From Capitulum mitella (Eukaryota; Arthropoda; Thecostraca; Pollicipedomorpha; Pollicipedidae), in the NCBI GenBank assembly GCA_030062745.1, contig CP099845.1, forward strand, positions 15,354,903-15,418,902: DNA of 64,000 bases, read 5' to 3'. A program made the translations under genes and the position numbers. Positions within the stretch are counted from its first letter, which is position 1, and each line of letters opens with the position of its first letter. Shown here one piece after another: positions 23,503 through 37,029 of the stretch. Below the pieces are notes generated by a model. That model was not told the origin of the DNA and made no database searches. It saw nothing but the letters and a program-made list of their open reading frames with translations.

Positions 23503-26319
23503 TATGACATCACTGAAAGGCCTGTCAAAAAGTGGCCGTCTTGAAGCCTGAGATGGTACAGAAATGGGACGGAGGTGAAATATGACATCATTGAAAGGCC
23601 TTTCAAAATGCCATCTCAAAACCCAAAATAAGCTGAGACGGCACTGGAATGGGACATGGAGGTGGACTGGGACTGGACAAGGGAGGACATGCGTGTTGGT
23701 GAGGGAACAGGGACAGACAAGGAAAACTGGGACAGTACAGAGATATGGAGAACCTGGATGAGGGTAGGAGAGAGATGAGGACTAACAGAACAGGCATGGA
23801 GGAATGTTAAGACAGAATGATGAAAAGGGACTGGGCTTGGAGAGAGACAAATAAAGGAATAGGGAAAGGACAGGGACAAGTAAGGGAATGGGGCTCTTTT
23901 CAGATAATCAGGGCCAAAACTTCAAAGACCCCCTAATCTGTGGAAGGTAATGAAATACTAAAATGCCCCAGTCAATGCTGGGATAATGGTCCCATCCAGT
24001 ATCCCATCACTGTGCTCATCCTATTTCAGTCGATATTTTCTTCTGTCCTGTAGTCCTTGTTCTGGCCCTTTCTGCCTCTCCCCTCTCATTCCCATCCCAA
24101 TGTACTGTTTGTCCCTGTCCCATTACAGTCCACCTTCCTCATCCTATTCCATGTTGTTCCCCTGTGGGGGGACCAGGAGGGGGAGAGGCAGAAAGGGGAA
24201 TGAGGATCATGAGATAGAGCTAAGAAAGGACTGAAATAGGACTGGTGCAATGATGGGAAACTGGATGGGACCCTTAACCTGACATTGACTGGGGTATTTC
24301 ATCATCTTCCACAGACTGGGGGGGCGTTTCACATCCGGCCCAGTTATTTGTATCTTGAGATTTGGCTCATTCAAACACCAATTGATAGCCCAGTCCCCCA
24401 TACTTGTACCTGTCCCCTTCCCATTTCTTTGTTTGTTTGTTTTTAAGCCCAGTCTTTTTTTACCATTCTGTTCTAATGTCCTTCCATGCCCATTCAATTA
24501 GTCCTTATCTCTCTCCAGTTCTTAGTACTTCAAAGTTTAACTTGTTTCAACTTATGGATGACAAACTGGGACTGCTGGGGTGAATGGAACGTTAATTTTG
24601 AGGCTGGGAATATAGAGAAATTATATTTGATGCCTGACAGTATGTGCTGAGAAACTGGATTTGTGCAGTTCAGGCAGTGAATTAAATGGAGATGTGACAT
24701 CTACTGCCCATGATACATTGTTGTTTCTGTTGCCTCCACTGTAGGCATTTGCTACCTGTTATTTGTTGTGCTGGCACTTGCTACCTCTAATGCAAATGAT
24801 TGTAATGTATATGCCAGACATCCATTGTGTGCAGTGTGCAGAGACTTGTAGTGTGTACTGCAGATGTCTAGTCTGTTACCAGCACCTTCTGCCTGCAGCG
24901 CAGGCACTTGTGTGCATGGCAGATGTTTGTAAGATGGGTTACAGGCATCTACTGTCTGCAGTGAAGGCAGTGATCAGTGTTGACTAGTGCATCAGCACAT
25001 ATTTCATTTAGTACATGAAGTCAAGATTTTGGGTTGTTTTGGGGTTTTTTACACCCTTGACTCCACAACACATTTCATTTAAGTCTCCCATTCAAAAGAA
25101 TATTGAATGGTTCTCATCATACCTGGCACTGTCTTTTTGTCTCAAATGATAATCACTGGCTTATAATTATATTGTAATATGCACTGCCACCAACTTGGTC
25201 AGCTGATGCAGAACAATAGCATTTCTTGGGAAAAATAGGACTCACAAGAACTGAGACAGTACAGATATAAGGCAGACCTGGATGAGGTTAGGAGAGAGAT
25301 GAGGACTAATGGAATGGGCATGGAAGGACATTAGAACAGAATGGTAAAAAGGGACTGGGCTTAAAAAGAGACAAACAAAGAAATGGGAAGAGGACAGCGA
25401 GAAGTAAGGGCGATTGCGCTATTAATTGGCGTTTGAATGAGCCAAATCTCAAGATACAAATAACTGGGCCAGATGTTAAATGCCCCCCCCCCTTAGTCTG
25501 TGGAAGATGATGAAACACCCCAGTCAATGTCAGGCTAAGGGTCCCATCCAGTCTCCCATCGTTGCACCAGTCGTATTTCAGTGCTTTCTTAGCTCTATCC
25601 CATGATCCTTGTTCCCCTTTCTGCCTCTCCCCCTCCTGGTCCCCCCACAGGGGAACAACATGGAATAGGACGAGGAAGGTGGACTGTAATGGGACAGGGA
25701 CAAACAGTACATTGGGATGGGAATGAGAGGGGAGAGGCAGAAAGGGCCAGAACAAGGACTACAGGACAGAAGAAAATATCGACTGAAATAGGATGAGCAC
25801 AGTGATGGGATACTGGATGGGACCATTATCCCAGCATTGACTGGGGCATTTTAGTATTTCATTACCTTCCACAGATTAGGGGGTCTTTGAAGTTTTGGCC
25901 CTGATTATCTGAAAAGAGCCCCATTCCCTTACTTGTCCCTGTCCTTTCCCTATTCCTTTATTTGTCTCTCTCCAAGCCCAGTCCCTTTTCATCATTCTGT
26001 CTTAACATTCCTCCATGCCTGTTCTGTTAGTCCTCATCTCTCTCCTATCCTCATCCAGGTTCTCCATATCTCTGTACTGTCCCAGTTTTCCTTGTCTGTC
26101 CCTGTTCCCTCACCGACACGCATGTCCTCCCTTGTCCAGTCCCAGTCCACCTCCATGTCCCATTCCAGTGCCGTCTCAGCTTATTTTGGGTTTTGAGATG
26201 GCATTTTGAAAGGCCTTTCAATGATGTCATATTTCACCTCCGTCCCATTTCTGTACCATCTCAGTTTATTTCAGGCTTCGAGACGGCCACGTTTTGACAG
26301 GCCTTTCAGTGATGTCATA
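23503..26319. mobile_element. Compound foldback element with about 1-kb inverted arms
   Basis: The left arm (23,503 to about 24,525) and right arm (about 25,240-26,319) are inverted copies. For example, TATGACATCACTGAAAGGCC at the left edge matches GGCCTTTCAGTGATGTCATA at the right edge. The unrelated spacer is about 24,526-25,240. Each arm is itself an imperfect palindrome: TCCTATTTCAGTC at 24,019 faces GACTGAAATAGGAC at 24,223, and GCCTCTCC faces GGAGAGGC around a centre near 24,125. The open frames repeated on opposite strands of the two arms are Pro/Ser-rich and lack motifs. The left arm has lost about 45 bp near its inner end. Confidence 0.85.
24526..25240. repeat. Foldback spacer with degenerate GGCACTTG/CTGCAG repeats
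   Basis: The spacer between the foldback arms contains loosely repeated words (GGCACTTGCTACCT, GGCATTTGCTACCT, AGGCACTTGTGTGC, AGGCATCTACTGTC) at about 45-70 bp spacing from 24,745 to 24,970. The rest is AT-rich. I see no gene. Confidence 0.5.
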
Positions 26320-27132
26320 GCGCCGCAGCCGCACAGAGTAAGAAATTAACGGGAACTAAGTTTAGTTTTCCTTTATTTTTGCGAAAAAGCCTCTCCATTC
26401 CAATTTTATTGATCTTAGTGGTTCTTGTGATGGTTTTTCATGCTTAAATTTTGGAAAAATTCATTAGTTACCAGTGTACACAATTGGCGGAGCTTTATTG
26501 GCGAGAGCCGGTTTATTTCCAAAATATGCAGTTTTTTACACTTTTTGAGGTTCCTGGTATTACTTACGTCTGTGCAAGCCAGTTCTGCCATTTTCTACCC
26601 ATTCTGAGTAATTCATCGCTGATTTTGCGGTGTTACATTTTGGTTCACAACAGTTACTCGTGCCCTGACCTCGTCAATGGCTGAAAGTGATTGATACTTT
26701 GCGCAGTGATGGCAACTAGATGTCTGCTTCACTGCACACTAAAAATGTTATGAAATATTCCGTCAGTTTCCGAAAAAAACGACATGTGTTAAAAACGGGC
26801 TTGACATTAGGTCAATGACCCGGAAAATTCCGAGAAATCTGAGATAGCAGATTTGTTGCATCTACCAGGATCACTAATCCCTGAACGTATTATTGTGATG
26901 TCTTGTTTCGCGAAAAAGTTACAGGGAGCTAAACTTTTTTGGACGTAGGTCCGTTTGACCTAACCTAGATCAGACACCTGACCTGACCTGAGATCAAAAC
27001 TTGGACAGAAGATGTAAAAATGATCAAGCAAAAAGTACACAAAGTTTCGTGAATCTGTGTTCGTTCGTTCTCTCGCAATCCCAGAAAGGCCTCAGGGGGG
27101 CCTCAACTGCCCCCCCCCCAGTCGGGGGCGGG
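26320..27132 (+). mobile_element. Family A TTAA element, copy 4, left half missing
   Basis: Begins abruptly at the foldback border with GCGCCGCAGCCG, matching the middle of the complete copies (about 20,390). It then runs to a proper right end: AACCTCAGGGGGG, C-run, CAGTCGGGGGCGGG and TTAA at 27,133-27,136. The missing 5' half is not found on the other side of the foldback, so the junction was accompanied by a deletion or is a rearrangement breakpoint. Confidence 0.85.
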
Positions 27133-27136
27133 TTAA

Positions 27137-28439
27137 AAGGCTTATGCTCGCTGTCGGATTATGGAGCGTATGCGCTGATGTTATGAGCTGCGGCGGGAAA
27201 CAAGTTGCTTTTTATCTGTGGGATGGGAATGCAATAGGAAGTAGGTATCGCAGAACATTTCAGACATTCGAATTGGTTGAGGTGTGAGGAATCGAATGAT
27301 ATAAATTCCATGCAAATTATCTTTTATTTCATCAAAAGAGGGCGCAATGCAGCGAACGTCTGACTTCCTCTGACGTGCGGAGCGGCGTCGACCGCGGAGT
27401 GGTGAGTCTGCAATACCGCGGCATGCCTGAAATTAGATTTGGTAGTGGATATCAACTCGAAAAAAACGCTTTTAAGGCATCTAAATTACGATTTTAGCTA
27501 ATCCAAGGTCATTGTAGGTCATTGGGTTCAGGTAACCTTGGGTGACTTAAAGTGACCCGTATATGTTATTTGACAGGACTGCTTGTTAATTGAGATGCTA
27601 CATTTGACTTCAGCATCCGCCGTTGTCTGTAAAAATGCTTGTGCAGCTCCGAGAACGCATTTGAGCCGACGACTCCACTTGACAAGGATTGACCTAGCAT
27701 GATCTGGACCGGACTCTGTGGGTAAATACAATCATGTGGTGTACAGACAGACTCATAACTGATTGACGAACACTCTGATATCCGTTTTGTTTGATCATCA
27801 TTTATTCTTTGGCATTCGTTTGCGCTTAAGCTCGAAAAAGCACCACTTTCCTACAACTTTTACCTTTGGCCCGACCTGGAAGGTCATCCGTTGACCTGAG
27901 ACCTTAAAAAGAGATACCAGTCGCGATGTTCCGCCAGGCGCATCTGCGGTGCCTCTGCTGCGAGCTCCTTGTAAAACGCCACGTTTATATTTTTGCCTAA
28001 GGGGCCCACGGAAAGTGAGGGGGCCCAACGCTTCGTGAGGCCCCGTCCGGAATTTTCGACTGACTGCGCCCCTGCTTTTTATTACTCTTGGTCCAGCTTG
28101 GCGAATAAGGGCACCAAATGTGAAGGCTGTCCCCGCCGAAGGCGGGTCTGTGTCCGCGGATACATGGGAACCCGGACGTTAAAGATGGCACTTGTTACTT
28201 CACGCACCCATAGTGCAGGACATGGGCATCCTTGTATTAAAAAGCAGATTATGCAACATAGCAGAAGCAGCCAGAATATAGCTCATGTACACCCGCTCTT
28301 AAGATGGGCGCCTTTAACACAGCGTTATGTGACACAGAGAGCACACAGAGGACACAGAGGCGCGCCCTTACGATGTTTTGTAAGCATCCGTGCGTTGAAA
28401 AGGCGCCGATCGAGTTAAGCACCCTCCTGGCAAGATTTT
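27137..28439. other. No recognised gene
   Basis: No exon or named repeat. GGGCCC-rich text at 27,995-28,050 followed by ACTGCGCCCCTG at about 28,064-28,075 looks like the end of a hAT-type transposon, but no matching partner end was found. Confidence 0.3.
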
Positions 28440-28518
28440 TGCGCCCTTCCGGTGAGATCTTGGTGCCCCTACGCCCCCCCCCCCCCCCCCCGGTGAAATC
28501 CTGGATTCATCCCTGGCC
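28440..28518 (-). mobile_element. Possible hAT-type transposon terminus
   Basis: On the minus strand the sequence beginning at 28,516 reads CAGGGATGAATCCAGGATTT, then a run of about 18 G. This resembles the CAGGGGCGGATCCAGGATTT plus G-run start common among non-autonomous hAT elements. No second end or transposase was found, and the assignment is from memory of that consensus only. Confidence 0.3.
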
Positions 28519-30844
28519 AGTCAGCGTTACGGTTCCTGTAAACAAGCGTCTACCGCAGTGTTAGATTGTTCCATGAAGACGGCATCTTGAACAACTGGGT
28601 GGCGCGACAGTGACCATAACCTTTGAAGGGAAAGAAGACTGGGGGAGGAGGGGATTGAGACAGGGGTGGATTGCATGGATTTCAAGCTAGATCCACTGCA
28701 TGAATACACGGTTAAAGGGCTCTTAAAATTTACCAGTGGATTCAGATGTGTAGTATGACCTCACGAAGGTAAATGAGGAACCTTCTTCAAGGGATGAAGG
28801 ATTAAAATGCCAAAGCTCCTGTTGATTGATCTCTTTGTTCATAGCTGCCGAAGGATTTTTGGTAGCACGTAGGTAAAGGCTGAACGCGAATCACGGTTGG
28901 CCCAATCAACGTAGAAAAGTAGAATGTGCGACAGTTCCTCCCGTGCTGTCCGGATCGGAAGGAAAGATCAGTCCGATGTGACAAGTCCTCTATGCCACCT
29001 TACGGCGAGAAAACTCATGCCGGAACCCTTAACCTGTTCAAATTACTCTACTCCCTTCACTGGAAAACAGTCCCGCGGAAACCTTGGCGTGCTGTTAGGC
29101 GTCATAAGTCCCCTAGAACCTGTCGAACAGCTTCTGAAAGCTTTGCGCGCACGACAAATTGTTTAGAATAGAGCCGTTGTTCTGCGGACAAGGAAAGCAT
29201 TCGGACAGGTTTTGAGGAATGCTAGCGGTTCACGGCGGACCAGAGCGTTTTTCTTACTGAGTTGTTGAACAACGGCCGTGAGTACTTGAAGCTGAGAACA
29301 TCCAGCGCCGGAATGGCGGCTGAACAGACGTTCTTCGTGTATCCAGGTCAGTGTTGGATTATGACCAGCGCCCATTCGGTCGGATTGGTCAGGCCTTGTC
29401 TGGTCCGTGGCTGTCGAGGCGAAGTCCCGGTCCGGGGGTGCGGCCGGCACGGCTGATGTGACCAGCAAAAACAAGTGCCGGGGAGACTGAGCGGAGTGTG
29501 AAGTGGGCGTCACTGCCCGTCCTGGGCACGGGATAGCCCCAGCCGCCGCCGCTGACCGCGCATTATGCAACAGCTGCCTCTGGGCCGCGGTGTGAATGTA
29601 CGTCCGTTAACAGCTGTAACCGGGTCTCCGTCAGTGGCTTTGACCGGGTCTCAGACTGCAGCTGAGGCCGGGTCTCATTTAACATCTGCGACTGGACCTC
29701 GGTCAACTACTATGCCTGGACCTCAGCCAGCAGTTGTGACCGGACCTGTCACTGGCTCTGACTGGACCTCAGTCAACAGTTGTGGCCGCGCCTCACCCCG
29801 CGGCTTAGGTTTACCATTATATATGTATTGGATAGTGGTTTTTGCTTTCCAGTCGGATATGTGCTGGATAATTGCATATGTCCGCTCGGGTTTTGCGGTT
29901 GGACAGCAGGATAGTGTTAACCAGGGAAAAGGGTAAGTCATTTATGTCAAATTTATTCGAAGTTCTAGAGGTGTGGAAAGGGCATTACTAGTGTTCGTGC
30001 AATGAGAAACTATCCGAAGCTACTGACATTGGTGAAAAATTTCTCCAGACTACAAGGTGGGATGTTTGCAGTTAGTTTTCAAGTCTTTCTGTCCGAGTTG
30101 TTTATGTAACAAGAGTGGCAGCCGTTCTGGACAGACTTATAGCTGGAAAGATGTCCAGCGAGTGGGATAGAGTAAGACAAAGTCATTCAGCTTTCATGGA
30201 CTAGTGTGAACTGGTATGCCATTTGCGAAACAAAACGAATATTGTGGTGTCTTTGGATGTTTTGTGAAAAAAATAAACTGCATGTCTTCTTCTGGTGTGC
30301 GATAAGCTCATTTTCGCAGAGCTGTATTTATTGATATCGTGTTGGAAAGTAAACCTTCTTATCTTTGAGTTGGCAAACATTTATCTTTCTTTTGGGCTGG
30401 CCAAGGTATCTGAAAGAAAACCAGTATAGAAAGGTGAACCTCAGAGATGAGTGCACAGGCGGCTTCTGCAAACTGTCAGCACTGAACCGGAAAATAGACA
30501 CTGTTTGATCTAACCGAAGTCATTTTGGGAGAGGCGCTGGCCCATCGACCCTTTTTTGGGCTACCCTGTGCGTTTCTTTTGTGTGCAATTTGTCCTTTTG
30601 TTTTTACACTGATGATCATAATATTTTTGTTGATGTTTCTAAATCAGTTTGTCCTACGAATTCTGTAATATGTATCAAAATAATGCTAGCTCCAAGCCCC
30701 AGAAAGAAAAGAAACCTAAATTGTGGCTCCCTCGAGTTGCAAACGTTTACTGCTTGATTTGTTGGCTCTTTTAGAACAGGAGAAATGTTGGATGTCGGGC
30801 CACATAATAAATATCTTGCCATCGACCGGGTGATAATCATGTCC
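28519..30844. other. Mostly unrecognised; contains a short tandem repeat patch
   Basis: No exon with support. The interval includes a minisatellite at 29,590-29,800, reported separately, and AT-rich DNA at 29,940-30,620. Confidence 0.3.
29590..29800. repeat. Degenerate minisatellite, about 27-30-bp unit
   Basis: Repeated GACCGGGTCTCAG / GACTGGACCTCAGTCAACAG words separated by TGTGACC-like text make seven or so imperfect units. The + strand open frame across it (Thr/Ser/Gly-rich) is explained by the repeat. Confidence 0.6.
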
Positions 30845-30945
30845 GGCCCGTACCGGACTGGACGAAATCGAGTTTTCCTCCCAAGCAAAATATCGGACAT
30901 AGCCCGGCCGTGGACTGATTCGGCTGGTGTGAGACAATGCTTCAT
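30845..30945 (-). pseudogene. Possible Ty3-like integrase C-terminal scrap
   Basis: On the minus strand LTPAESVHGRAMSDILLG resembles the SPAExxxGRxxRDxLP motif near the end of Ty3/gypsy-type integrases. It is followed by TRFRPVRYGPD. Only about 30 residues align, and no other retroelement domain or LTR is nearby. It is a short remnant, or chance similarity. Confidence 0.4.
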
Positions 30946-31817
30946 GAGCCGCGAATGCTAGCGGCTAGGCGTGGGGTCACCGTGCAGCTCGGGCCGCCGC
31001 AGCGGAAGTCGAACGGACCGAGCCACGCAGTAGGCCGAGCCCGACTGTCGTCCCCGCCCCCTCCCTTGCTCCGCCACGCAATGACACCGGGACCCACTGG
31101 TCGCCATTGGCTAACAGCTGAAAATGGTCCAAGTTCCGGCGTTCCCGGCCAGACGCAGTCCTGATAAGCTGGCGTGGTCCCGGTGGAGAGCTCCGGGAGA
31201 GAAGCTAGAGTGACTTGCGGGTGGCGCCAGTGGCTGGCCTGGGTTGGCTGCGACATGACCTGTTCGGCCGGCCTGTCTCGACAGACAGGCCAGGGTCATC
31301 GTTGTGGCAGCGCAGCCCCGTCCCGCATCGATCAGGCTGTCGCGTGTGCCGACATACCGCCCGATTATAGTTCCTCTGTTCGGATGAGTAGCGGCAACTT
31401 GCAGTGAATGCGCATTTACCCTCATGATCATGTGAACGCGTGTTAGCACGACCCCGCTCCCTTTTTGAAATGTGACTGAAATTCGTTCCCAGAGAAAGAT
31501 TTAGGTGTCAGTGCGAAGTATCTAGGAAGAAAACTTTTATTCATAATTCCGAATACCGATGCAAAGGACTGTAAACTGAGACTTTGTCATTCTTAAAAAG
31601 TAGCATTAACAGAAAAACAACGCTTTACGCGGTTGCTTTAGGGTCAAAATCGAATCTTTGTGTCGCACTTTGTGCCACCCACTTAGTAACAGCGCTGCTC
31701 TCACTCTTACCTGATACTATAGATACTTGAATATCATTATCGTTCACGCAACAACACATCTGCAAAGCCAAAGAAATCTGCATAACAGCGGCGTACTATG
31801 AACTGCGGAAATGTTTC

Positions 31818-31905
31818 GCGGCCGGCAGGGCTCGAGCCCATGCTTTCGGATCCATAGACGTGCGCTCTAGTCATTAAGCCTCGACCACCAGCGAGCAAAT
31901 GTCTG
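31818..31905 (-). repeat. tRNA-derived SINE head
   Basis: On the minus strand the segment has an A-box-like TGGTCGAGGCTTAATGACTA, then AGAGCGC, and a B-box-like GGGCTCGAGCCC, with GATCCGAAAGCAT between. This is the layout of a tRNA-derived SINE promoter. The arms do not fold into a proper cloverleaf, so a functional tRNA gene is unlikely. The 3' body of the SINE was not identified. Confidence 0.55.
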
Positions 31906-32008
31906 GAATGGGATACTCCGTAAACTGCGTATATCGCCAGGCTGTACATATCTCCAGACCTAAATGGCAAAGGGGTACACCTGAGCACGTGCGTCTCGCA
32001 CACACCAG

Positions 32009-32044
32009 GCAGAAGCCATTGACATGCATGTCAATGGCTTCTGC
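32009..32044. repeat. 36-bp perfect palindrome
   Basis: GCAGAAGCCATTGACATG is followed directly by its exact complement with no spacer. Outside it, GTGCGTCTCGCACAC (about 31,990) and GTGTGAGAGACGCAC (about 32,086) form an imperfect outer inverted repeat, so the palindrome is the core of a longer foldback of roughly 110 bp. Confidence 0.97.
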
Positions 32045-32776
32045 AATGACATGTCGATGTGCCTTGACCCATAAGAAGCAGAGGGGTGTGAGAGACGCAC
32101 ACGCGCTGCACGTGACTCGTTGCACCCTGCCCATCGTATGGGATACATTTGCATAGCCCTAGTGTTGGTCCATCTACCCACCGAATTTCAGCCGTTTAGG
32201 CCACTGCCTCCGGCACTCGGAGGTCCCCGAGTCCACATAGAAATACGTCCCTGTGGATCGCCACGTGGATCGCACGTGGGTTCCTACCACAAAAGCACGC
32301 ACCCACAAGTGGGATTCATGTTGTCACCATGTCTGGGGTCAGCAGCACCGTCTTTTGAGCTATATCCGTGATGAATTGAATTCTACAGAGGTCCGGCTCG
32401 TGCCAAGTGGCACGTGCTACACGCCACAAATCGTTTCGTAATCCACATCATAATCTGTCTGCCGAGTTGCTACACCCGGTGGTGTCAGTTGTGTCGCCAT
32501 TGGCGGGCGCGTTCGGCCGCTGGACGCTCGGAATTTTGAACACACACAGACGCCTCGATTTCAGCTTTTTTCGAGCGACTGCCATGTATTAAATCTCACT
32601 CGCTTAAAGCGTGCAAAGCACGCTTTCAGCTCTTTCAGTTTTGAACCGTAGGAAAACCAACACGCTACAAGGGTGGTTTGGAGCCAAAATCGAAATGTCA
32701 TACATTCCTTTTTCTGCTGTGTGTTACATCGCGTCTGTTTTGGTAATGGACTGCTTACGCCGTTTACCCCAATTAA

Positions 32777-33983
32777 CCCGCGCACGACCGTCGGTCCGTT
32801 TCGAACATGGGCGACTGGGGGGGGGGGGGGCAGTTGGCCGCCCCCCCGTAACTCACGAACGGTTGGTCGCACGATAAAAATAAGCACACCATTGGAAAGT
32901 TTGTGACGAGCAGAGCTCGAAACTGGTCTCATTTTTAGTGTTACATAATATCTAAGCAGTTTACACCCTATATATGTTTTTTTCGTAGCCGACTGCATGA
33001 GACCGAGAAATGGCCTGAATCTCAAGGGCTGTGACTAAAAACGTATAGATAAAGGCACCAGCGCACAAGTAAAGGTCCACGGATGCCGAAACACGTCTAA
33101 TTTCCCAGATTTGTTCAATATATACGCTGCAACGCTGAGTTAAAGACACGACATTTCTCACGGCAGCTGCTAGGCGTGCGCTGCTGCCGTATGCGGTCAC
33201 AAATTGACGGGGACTAATTTTAGCGTTTCTTTATTTTCGCGAAAAAGACGATCTATGTATATTTGATTGATCTTAGTGGTTCTTGTGATGGTTTTTCATG
33301 CTTAAATTTTGGGAAAATTCACTAGTTACCAATCTACAGAATTGGCGAAGCTTTATTCGCAAGAGCCTGTTTATTTCCAAAATATGCAATTTTTCAAACT
33401 TTTTGAGGTTCCTGGTATTACTTACGTCTGTGCAAGCTAGTTCTGCCAATTTCTAGCCATTCTGAGTTATTCATCGCCGATTTTGACGGTGGTACATTTT
33501 GGCTCACTACAGTTACTCGTGACCTGACCTCAGGTCAATGGCTGGAAGTCATTGATACTTTGCCCAATGACGGTAACTATATGTCTGCTTGACTCCACAC
33601 TAAAAATGCTATGAAATACTCCGTCAATTTTCGAAAAAACGTGTTAAAAATAGGCTTGACATTAGGTCAATGACCCGGAAAATTCCGAAAAATCTGAGAT
33701 AGCAGATTTGTTGCATCTATCATGTTCACTAATCCTTGAAAGTATTATTGAGATATCTTGTTTTCCTAAAAAGTTGAGGGCGCTAAACTTTTTTGGACAT
33801 AGGTCTGTTTGACCTGACCTAGGTCAGGCACCTGACCTGACCTGAGTTCAAAATTTTGACACGAGATGTAAAATTGATGAAGCAAAAGGTACACAAAGTT
33901 TCGTGACTCTGTGTTCGTTCTCTGGCAATCCCAGAAAAACCTCAGGGGGGGCAATCAACTGCCCCCCGCCAGTGGGGGACGGG
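32777..33983 (+). mobile_element. Family A TTAA element, copy 5, complete
   Basis: A 1,207-bp element between TTAA at 32,773-32,776 and TTAA at 33,984-33,987. It has the CCCGCGCACGACCGTCGG left end, a run of about 13 G with a C-run hairpin, and a right end of CAGGGGGGGCAATCAACTGC then GACGGG. It belongs to the same young subfamily as copies 2 and 3. The interior has TGACCTcAGGTCA near 33,523 and TGACCTAGGTCA near 33,815. No transposase. Confidence 0.92.
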
Positions 33984-34273
33984 TTAACGCTTGGACACAT
34001 TTCCGACCCTGACAGAAATGTTTGGCTCTTTCCGTGCAGACTAAAGTTGGGCTAACTGAGATATTCCGAGGAAAAAATGTTAAAAATTGTCAAAAGCTGA
34101 GATACGGCATCGACCACAAATGGGCCGCCGGGCGCCAGTTCATGGTGAGCGCGCCGGCCTGCCGAGCCACCTGACACCGTTCCAGCCCACTCAGCGGGCC
34201 GAACAGTGGCCGATACATATCCGACTCAGGATGATAGTTTTCGTACACTTCAGTCCACCGAATAGAAAAGAAT

Positions 34274-34770
34274 TCAAAGAGACGCTTTCAGCTCGAGATC
34301 CGACAGAGAAGAGGGATTGTTTTTTATGCTCTTGGCGTACCGAAGCATTCCTACGTGTATTATGTGGAACACTTCTGGAACAAAAATCTTTGATAAAATC
34401 TTCACCGTCGTGTTGGCGCCCAGCTCAGCGGCAGTCTTGTCGCAGTTTTCTTGTGGCGTTTTGGACATCTCCTGCCTCCCGGTATACTTCAAATCAGGTC
34501 ACGCCAAGCTGTCACGTTTGTATCCGTGCGTCGTTTTTTTCTTTTATTTATCGGTTTTATTTTTTGCGGCGCCTCCAGAGCGTCGTCCTCTGTCATGGAC
34601 CGCTGAAAGTGCACTCCAACTTCACTGGGAAAGTCGTTCACGTCCGCAGCACTAATGACCTCCTCATTTGCCTCGTCTGCGTCACTGCCGTCCGGAGAAA
34701 TGTTCACCAGCTCAACGGCACTGTCACCCGCGTCCATATCGTTCATCACCATGTGGACTGCTGCCTGCAC
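34274..34770 (-). pseudogene. Unidentified coding remnant, frameshifted
   Basis: Two overlapping minus-strand frames look like real protein. The first (34,770-34,489) is acidic, with SPDGSDADEANEEVISAADV, and then becomes basic with PINKRKKRR. The second (34,492-34,274) continues QENCDKTAAELGANTTVKIL and EVFHIIHVGMLR. A one-base shift near 34,490 separates them. The acidic-basic-helical order is reminiscent of the C-terminal half of small MADF/BESS-type DNA-binding proteins, but I cannot confirm the family. An acceptor-like GTGCAG sits at the upstream end. No domestic gene partner is visible. Confidence 0.35.
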
Positions 34771-34849
34771 CGTCAGGCATCACACCCTCAGCATCATATC
34801 AGCCAAACGCAGTTTGACAACTCAACACCCTGGATTATCTGAATCACGA

Positions 34850-36315
<1,466 letters not shown>

Positions 36316-37029
36316 GGGCGGCTGTTCTGTGACTGGATAGGCGCGGACGTCTTCGCACCGTTGTCGCCTGGGGCGCGTCCTGGCCGGGTCACTGGTCGCT
36401 TCCTGGTGTGACCGATAGACGATTCGGACGGACGGGCACAATGCAGGCCCGGCCGGCTTGTGGCGGCCCGCTGCGCAGCCGCCGCTCTGCAAGCGGCTCT
36501 GACGTCAGGCGTGACGTGGACTTCGTGCCGCGTCGGATTCCTGTACCGATTTGAACAGGTGTCGCGGACGGGCACGACCGCCGCGGTCTGCAGGCATGCC
36601 GCGGCGCCCGCTGCCCTGTACCGGTGTGGTCGGAATTCAGCCATGATGTGCCCATGATTGTGCCCAAATTGCGAATCCTCATTTGTTCCTCATGACGGGG
36701 GACTGGGAAGAGCCATGGTAGGCATGCTTAATTTTGGTCGACGCACATGAGCCATTTAATGCAGTACAGTTAAACATGTCTGTTAAGTCGACTTCAGACC
36801 CGTTGTTCCGGGCGGGTTTGACGTGCGCCGCTGTTTTCGGCCCTGGCCGTGTAATGATCGGGACAGAGGCAGCCGTGACGGTAACCATCACGAGTCACCG
36901 CCGCTGGCCGACACCCGATACCGGCTCGGCGCCGGCGTGCCGCGACGGCCGTCAGTCAACAGTCGCGCCTGGTCGTCAGTTGATCCCGCCAGCGGCCGTC
37001 GTAACTCTGTGGTCCTGCCATCCTTGCTA
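36316..37029. other. GC-rich, no recognised gene
   Basis: Beginning of a GC-rich stretch. Open frames on both strands are explained by composition; none has a motif or convincing splice borders. Confidence 0.3.

Noticed and set aside
23616..26209. Mirror-image Pro/Ser-rich ORFs in the foldback arms
   Set aside because: The same non-coding arm sequence read twice; no motif and no start context.
31818..31905. Functional tRNA gene
   Set aside because: Boxes A and B are recognisable but acceptor and anticodon stems do not pair; a SINE head fits better.
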